From: Candidatus Omnitrophota bacterium
GTDB lineage: Bacteria; Omnitrophota; Gorgyraeia; Gygaellales; Profunditerraquicolaceae
DNA length: 9,554 bases
Assembly: GCA_018814745.1 (NCBI GenBank)
Contig: JAHIZC010000116.1
Location: forward strand, 1 to 9,554
Direction: 5' to 3'
Shown: positions 5,814 through 9,554 of the stretch, piece by piece
Layout: each line of letters opens with the position of its first letter
Position numbering within the stretch: position 1 is the stretch's first letter
The notes under the pieces: generated by a model
What the model was told of the DNA's origin: nothing
Databases searched by the model: none
The model's input: only the letters and a program-made list of their open reading frames with translations
Made by a program: the position numbers and the translations under genes

Positions 5814-7742
5814 ATGGAAAAATTTAAAGTTATATTTTCCCCGGACAATAAGACTGTAGAGGTGGAGAAGGGCAAGACTATACTCTCTGCTGCTATTTCC
5901 GCTCAGGTTTTTATTAATTCCAGCTGCGGGGGGGATGGTGTCTGCGGTAGATGTAAGGTGGTTTTAAAAAAAGGGCAGGTACTTACTCTGCGTACAGGAA
6001 GAATATCTCCGGAAGAGAGAAAGCAGGGAATTTATTTGTCCTGTTTGTCTACGGTACAGAGTGATTTAGAAGTCGAAATACCTCCGGAGTCAAGATTAGA
6101 CCCGGAGAAAATATCTCCGGAAGATCTGGACTTAAGGTTAAAGGGGCTCTATTCCGAGGCTGAAGAGGTAGAGTCTGCAGAATCCGTATTGGGGGAGGAG
6201 ATATTTCTCCATTCGCCCCTGGCGACAAAATTGTATCTTGAGTTGCCGCAGCCTGATCTTCAGGATAGGATCAGCGATCTGGAGAGGATATACAGGCAGA
6301 TCAGGCGCATTCAGGATTTCCCGATCATGCAGACAGGTTTAGTTAATATCCGCAGGCTCGGTGAAGTCTTGAGAGATTCGGACTGGAAAGTTACGGTAAC
6401 TCTGGGTAAAAGAAACGGGACTACAGAAATTGTTTTAGTCGAGCCCGGTGATACATCTGATAAAAATTTTGGTTTTTGTTTTGATATCGGTACTACCACG
6501 ATAACCGGACAGCTAGTAGATTTAAACAATAAAAAAGTATTGGGTACAAAGGCGACCTACAATAAACAGGCCAGTTTTGGAAGCGATGTGATTACGCGTA
6601 TAATCTATGCCCGCGAAGAAGACGGCCTTGAGAAATTGCACCATGCAGTAATCGACAGCATGAATCATATGATCAAAGGGTTGATTCAGGAACACAGAAT
6701 AGATTTAAACGATGTGAATTGTGTCCTCTGCGCAGGGAACACCACAATGGTGCATCTTTTATTAAGAGTCGATCCTACATACATCAGGAGAGATCCTTAT
6801 GTCCCTACGGCTAATTCTCTGCCTACTATCCGTGCGGCTGAAGCAGGGGTGAAGATTAATCCGCGGGGGCTGTTACTTTGTATTCCCGGAGTATCCAGCT
6901 ATGTAGGAGGCGATATTACAGCGGGAGTGCTCTCTTGCGGATTGGATAAAGAAAAAGAAGTGAGCTTACTGATTGATATCGGCACAAACGGAGAGATTGT
7001 TTTGGGTAGTGAAGAATTCATGGTTGCCTGTGCTGCATCCGCCGGTCCGGCATTTGAAGGAAGCGGAGTTACCTGTGGAATGCGCGCAAGCCGGGGGGCT
7101 ATCCAGAAAGTCCAGATCTCTGCGAAAAATTTCCAAGTCAAATATAGTACGATCGGCGATATTAAACCGCGGGGTATCTGCGGTTCGGGGTATATCGATA
7201 TTATCGCTTCAATGCTCAGGACAGGGGTGATTGATAAGAACGGAAAGATTAAGGCTCTCGATAAGAAGCGTATTCGCGACGGAGAATACGGTAGGGAGTT
7301 TGTGGTTGCATTTAAGAAGGAATCTGATTTAACGGGCGATATAGTGATCACTGAGGCTGACATTGAAAATTTGAAACGCGGGAAAGCTGCGATTTATTCC
7401 GCGGCTTCAATTTTAGTCAGGCACATGGATCTGAGTTTTCCGGATATCAAGAAGATCTTTATTGCCGGAGGATTCGGTACTAGTATTGATGTCAAAAATG
7501 CAGTTGATATAGGCCTGCTGCCGGATTTAGAAATAGGAAAATTTGTATTTGTGGGGAATAGTTCGTTAGCCGGTTCCCGTCAGGCGCTTTTATCTTATGA
7601 TGCGATGAAGCAAGCAAAAGAGATCGCTAATAAGATTACCTACCTGGAATTATCAGTAGACCCGGAATATATGGATGAATATATGGCAGCTTTGTTTTTT
7701 CCGCATACGGATTTAGCAAAGTTTCCTTCTGTTAAGGTTTAG
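5814..7742 (+). CDS. acsV: ATP-dependent reductive activator of CFeSP (RACo/AcsV), ferredoxin-ASKHA protein
   Basis: RACo uses ATP hydrolysis to drive the uphill reduction of inactive Co(II)-CFeSP to the methyl-accepting Co(I) state. The N-terminal domain (about 1-95) is a [2Fe-2S] ferredoxin with C38, C44, C47 and C77 (SCGGDGVCGRC, then LSC). A linker and middle domain (about 96-215) precede the ASKHA (actin-like) ATPase core. Its visible motifs are FDIGTTTITGQL (from D224), CAGNTTMVHLLL (306-317), LLIDIGTNGEIVLG (D388 to about 398), GICGSGYIDI (454-463), the adenosine loop IAGGFGTS (550-557) and GNSSLAGSRQAL (581-592). The 642-residue length fits RACo of acetogens. Related ASKHA activators serve corrinoid methyltransferases (RamA and DUF4445 relatives), but the position three bases after acsC favours CFeSP as substrate. 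No strong ribosome site is seen, so translation is probably coupled to acsC. Confidence 0.94.
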   Translation: MEKFKVIFSPDNKTVEVEKGKTILSAAISAQVFINSSCGGDGVCGRCKVVLKKGQVLTLRTGRISPEERKQGIYLSCLSTVQSDLEVEIPPESRLDPEKISPEDLDLRLKGLYSEAEEVESAESVLGEEIFLHSPLATKLYLELPQPDLQDRISDLERIYRQIRRIQDFPIMQTGLVNIRRLGEVLRDSDWKVTVTLGKRNGTTEIVLVEPGDTSDKNFGFCFDIGTTTITGQLVDLNNKKVLGTKATYNKQASFGSDVITRIIYAREEDGLEKLHHAVIDSMNHMIKGLIQEHRIDLNDVNCVLCAGNTTMVHLLLRVDPTYIRRDPYVPTANSLPTIRAAEAGVKINPRGLLLCIPGVSSYVGGDITAGVLSCGLDKEKEVSLLIDIGTNGEIVLGSEEFMVACAASAGPAFEGSGVTCGMRASRGAIQKVQISAKNFQVKYSTIGDIKPRGICGSGYIDIIASMLRTGVIDKNGKIKALDKKRIRDGEYGREFVVAFKKESDLTGDIVITEADIENLKRGKAAIYSAASILVRHMDLSFPDIKKIFIAGGFGTSIDVKNAVDIGLLPDLEIGKFVFVGNSSLAGSRQALLSYDAMKQAKEIANKITYLELSVDPEYMDEYMAALFFPHTDLAKFPSVKV

Positions 7743-7745
7743 CTT

Positions 7746-8498
7746 ATGGGATATGTAATCGCAATGGCAGGTAAAGGCGGGACGGGTAAAACTACTATTG
7801 CCGCTTTAATAGTCCGGATTATAAGAGAGAAGAAATTAGGTTCTATCCTGACAGTGGACGCAGACCCGAATAGTAATTTTTCTGATTTACTCGGCCTTGA
7901 ACTAAAAGAGACAGTGGGTCAGATTATCGATGATATCGCCGCTCACCCTGAGAAGGTCCCTTCCGGTATGTCAAAAGATAGGTTTATTGAATACGAGATC
8001 CAGACCGCGATTCAGGAAGCAGAAGGTTTTGATCTTCTTGTGATGGGCAGGCCGGAGGGCCCGGGCTGTTATTGCTATGCTAATAATGTCTTAAGAAATA
8101 TCATGAGTAAGTTGATTGAGGATTATGACTATGTGATAATCGACAATGAAGCCGGGCTCGAGCATCTTTCCCGTCGGACAACCAGAAGCGCTAATGCATT
8201 GGTAGTGGTCTCTGACGCCACACCCGTAGGATTGAAAGCAGCGTTTAGAATCAGCGATTTAGCAAAGGAATTGAAGATCGATATAAAAGGAGAATTTTTG
8301 ATCGTCAATCGCTATGATAAAAATATTGATATTGAAAAGTTGGGAAAATTAAAATCGAATTATTTAGGGAACATTCCCTTTGATCGGCAAGTCGAAATCA
8401 AAAGTTTAGACGGGAGCTCTTTAATGGAGTTGGATGATAATAGCATCAGTTTACGCACTCTTCGTAAATTAGGAGGAAAGATATGGGGTTGCAATTAG
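7746..8498 (+). CDS. acsF: CooC/AcsF-type nickel maturation ATPase
   Basis: This 250-residue MinD/CooC-type P-loop ATPase helps insert nickel into CO dehydrogenase or acetyl-CoA synthase. It shows the deviant Walker A loop GKGGTGKTT (9-17, with the signature K10), VDADPNSNF (37-45, switch I region), the metal-binding dimer motif C108-Y-C110 in GPGCYCYANN, Walker B VIIDNEAGLEHLSRRT (130-145), and SDATPVGLKAA. The CxC pair is the feature that separates CooC/AcsF proteins from ordinary ParA/MinD ATPases. It lies three bases after acsV and overlaps acsD by 16 bases. Whether it serves acetyl-CoA synthase (AcsF) or CO dehydrogenase (CooC) cannot be settled from sequence alone; the surrounding CFeSP genes favour AcsF. 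Neither nickel enzyme is in the window, so both are expected close by. Confidence 0.92.
   Translation: MGYVIAMAGKGGTGKTTIAALIVRIIREKKLGSILTVDADPNSNFSDLLGLELKETVGQIIDDIAAHPEKVPSGMSKDRFIEYEIQTAIQEAEGFDLLVMGRPEGPGCYCYANNVLRNIMSKLIEDYDYVIIDNEAGLEHLSRRTTRSANALVVVSDATPVGLKAAFRISDLAKELKIDIKGEFLIVNRYDKNIDIEKLGKLKSNYLGNIPFDRQVEIKSLDGSSLMELDDNSISLRTLRKLGGKIWGCN
8471..8476 (+). promoter_or_regulatory. Ribosome binding site of acsD inside acsF
   Basis: AGGAGG six bases before the ATG at 8483 fixes the acsD start within the last codons of acsF, giving a 16-base overlap in a different frame and probable translational coupling. Confidence 0.75.
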
Positions 8499-9469
8499 TT
8501 CAGGAAAAATGGTCAGGAGAGGTTTCAGTTGTAACGATCGGTGCGACCAAGGAGGACGGCGGCTCACGTACGCATACGATTAAAGTCGGGGGCCAGAAGA
8601 CTCTGCCTTTTTTATTTAAGGAAGGAGAGATACCCAATAGGCCGCAGATCGCTCATGAGATCTGGGACATTAAGCCGGCGGATTGGCCGAAGGAGTTATC
8701 AGGTTCTTATGCCCAAGCATTAAACGATCCCCTGGCCTGGGCAGATAAATGCGTAAACGAGCATCAGGCTGGATTGCTATGTATCAGATTACAGGGTGCT
8801 CATCCTGATTTCGGAAACAGGAGTGTTGATCAGGAAGTGGGACTTGTCAAAGAGCTATTGAAGAAGGTAGGTGTTCCCCTGATTATTTTAGGTTGCGGGG
8901 ATGACGCCAAGGATAATCAGGTTTTGCCGGCTTGCTCTGAAGCAGCTAAGGGAGAGCGTTGCCTTATAGGTAGTGCAGTGCAGGATAACTATAAGACGAT
9001 TGTAGCTTCTGTTTTGGCTGACGGGCATAATCTTATAGCAGAGTCTCCGATAGATATAAATATTGCTAAACAATTGAATATTCTGGTTTCAGATATGGGG
9101 CTTCCTTTAGATCGTATCGTAATCAACCCTACGGTTGGTGCATTAGGGTATGGGTTGGAATACGCCTATTCGATTATGGAGCGTTCAAGATTAGCGGCGC
9201 TGGCAGGGGATAAGACTGTGGGTTGTCCTTTTATCGGACTGATCGGACAGGAAGCTTGGCGGGCCAAAGAAGCTAAAGCTTCTACAGAGGAATTTCCATC
9301 CTGGGGCCAGGAGTCCGAAAGGGGTATAGTCTGGGAGGCAGTAACCGCAACTGCACTTCTGCAGGCAGGCGCAGACATATTAGTAATGCGCCATCCCAAA
9401 GCAATAGAAAAAGTAAATAAATATATTGACGAAATTATAAATAGGGCGTCACAAAAGTGCCGCCCTTGA
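8483..9469 (+). CDS. acsD: Corrinoid iron-sulfur protein small (delta) subunit AcsD
   Basis: AcsD pairs with AcsC to form CFeSP; both contribute to the cleft that holds the corrinoid. The 328-residue protein is a TIM barrel with recognisable family segments: VTIGATKEDGGSRTHTIKVG (17-36), PFLFKEGEIPNRPQIAHEIW (42-61), CIRLQGAHPD (100-109), PLIILGCGDDAKDNQVL (132-148), LIAESPIDINIAKQLN (184-199), DRIVINPTVGALGYGLEYAYS (210-230) and WEAVTATALLQAGADILVMRHPKAI (284-308). Bacterial AcsD usually ends soon after this last helix. The last residues, RASQKCRP, look unlike the rest and are encoded by one arm of a hairpin, so the C-terminus may have been altered by a repeat. The gene is translationally coupled to acsF. 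Placement after the activator and the ATPase, and not next to acsC, is a rearrangement of the order I recall from Moorella. Confidence 0.96.
   Translation: MGLQLVQEKWSGEVSVVTIGATKEDGGSRTHTIKVGGQKTLPFLFKEGEIPNRPQIAHEIWDIKPADWPKELSGSYAQALNDPLAWADKCVNEHQAGLLCIRLQGAHPDFGNRSVDQEVGLVKELLKKVGVPLIILGCGDDAKDNQVLPACSEAAKGERCLIGSAVQDNYKTIVASVLADGHNLIAESPIDINIAKQLNILVSDMGLPLDRIVINPTVGALGYGLEYAYSIMERSRLAALAGDKTVGCPFIGLIGQEAWRAKEAKASTEEFPSWGQESERGIVWEAVTATALLQAGADILVMRHPKAIEKVNKYIDEIINRASQKCRP
9443..9466 (+). terminator. GC-rich hairpin in the last codons of acsD; possible terminator or REP-like palindrome
   Basis: AGGGCG (9443-9448) pairs with CGCCCT (9461-9466). After one T/C mismatch, CAC pairs with GTG around an AAAA loop. 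The right arm ends on the base before the TGA stop. Only two T residues interrupted by G follow, not a U-tract, so an intrinsic terminator is doubtful. A transcript-end stabiliser or a REP-like element is equally possible. Confidence 0.5.
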
Positions 9470-9551
9470 TTACAACGATTAAAAATACAGATTACGGCGA
9501 TTATTTATCGACGAGATAATCTCTGTAATCTTATTAAAAATCTCTGTAATC
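9468..9551. repeat. Four copies of a 14-base motif GATTAC-N3-GATTA, two direct and two inverted
   Basis: Copies read GATTACAACGATTA (9468-9481, + strand), GATTACGGCGATTA (9490-9503, + strand), GATTACAGAGATTA (9517-9530, - strand) and GATTACAGAGATTT (9538-9551, - strand). Start-to-start spacings are 22, 27 and 21 bases, about two helical turns each. The first copy begins on the second base of the acsD stop codon, and the array may continue past the window edge. The remaining bases to 9554 hold nothing else that I recognise. Confidence 0.75.
9489..9531. other. Stem-loop formed by the inner pair of inverted GATTAC motifs
   Basis: AGATTAC (9489-9495) pairs with GTAATCT (9525-9531) and GATTAT (9499-9504) with ATAATC (9516-9521). 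They are joined by a short imperfect segment (GGC against TCT, with one G-C and one G-U possible) and closed by an 11-base loop. The stem is AT-rich and followed by TTATTAAAAA, not a T-run. It could be a weak bidirectional transcription end or just the result of inverted operator-like sites. Confidence 0.45.
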
Positions 9552-9554
9552 ATA

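Noticed and set aside
5561..5875. 104-codon open frame on the - strand across the acsC/acsV junction
   Set aside because: It is opposite the conserved AcsC C-terminus and AcsV N-terminus, with no ribosome site or family resemblance.
6002..6124. Exact 15-base direct repeat AATATCTCCGGAAGA at 6002-6016 and 6110-6124
   Set aside because: Both copies are inside acsV and encode the similar peptides ISPEE and ISPED in the same frame; two isolated copies are probably chance or codon bias.
6973..7230. 85-codon + strand frame inside acsV
   Set aside because: An alternative-frame shadow of the DIGTNGE to GICGSG region, with no independent support.
6899..7363. 154-codon open frame on the - strand inside acsV
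   Set aside because: It lies wholly opposite strongly conserved ASKHA ATPase motifs and its translation resembles no protein; an antisense shadow.
9468..9551. The GATTAC array as a CRISPR
   Set aside because: Copies are only 14 bases, spacers are 7-13 bases and orientation is mixed, unlike CRISPR repeats.

Overview
The window is a tightly packed stretch of bacterial chromosome with every supportable gene on the + strand. Gaps are 0-36 bases and several genes overlap, so it reads as one long operon or a few fused ones. No stretch over 300 bases lacks a gene. The DNA looks moderately AT-rich by eye. The mix of a bacterial Wood-Ljungdahl (acetyl-CoA pathway) corrinoid protein set, a bactofilin carrying a helix-turn-helix tail, and an S41 protease / divergent polysaccharide deacetylase / tsaD string suggests an uncultivated anaerobic Gram-negative-type lineage. 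Candidatus Omnitrophota is my best guess, but this is inference from gene content and was not tested by any search.

Region 1 (1-2489) is housekeeping and envelope: the 3' end of an S41 C-terminal processing peptidase, a membrane-anchored divergent polysaccharide deacetylase, tRNA t6A synthase TsaD, and a short MgtC/SapB-type membrane protein. Region 2 (2507-3350) holds a bactofilin fused to an excisionase/MerR-like helix-turn-helix domain, followed by a small protein with the same kind of domain and a single C-terminal membrane anchor. This pair is the least conventional part of the window.

Region 3 (3361-4479) holds a short LarB (nickel-pincer cofactor synthesis) and a stand-alone FmdE-like protein, separated by a five-unit heptamer repeat that begins on the larB stop codon. 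Region 4 (4482-9469) is the methyl-carrying part of the Wood-Ljungdahl pathway. It contains AcsC (large subunit of the corrinoid iron-sulfur protein, CFeSP), its ATP-dependent reductive activator (RACo/AcsV), a CooC/AcsF-type nickel maturation ATPase, and AcsD (small CFeSP subunit). AcsC and AcsD form the carrier that takes the methyl group from methyltetrahydrofolate to acetyl-CoA synthase. RACo returns accidentally oxidised Co(II) cobalamin to Co(I). The CooC-like ATPase would help load nickel into CO dehydrogenase/acetyl-CoA synthase, whose genes are not in the window.

Region 5 (9443-9554) contains a GC-rich hairpin inside the last codons of acsD and four copies of a 14-base GATTAC-N3-GATTA motif, two in each orientation, at spacings of 22, 27 and 21 bases. 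No rRNA, tRNA, CRISPR, insertion sequence or riboswitch was recognised.
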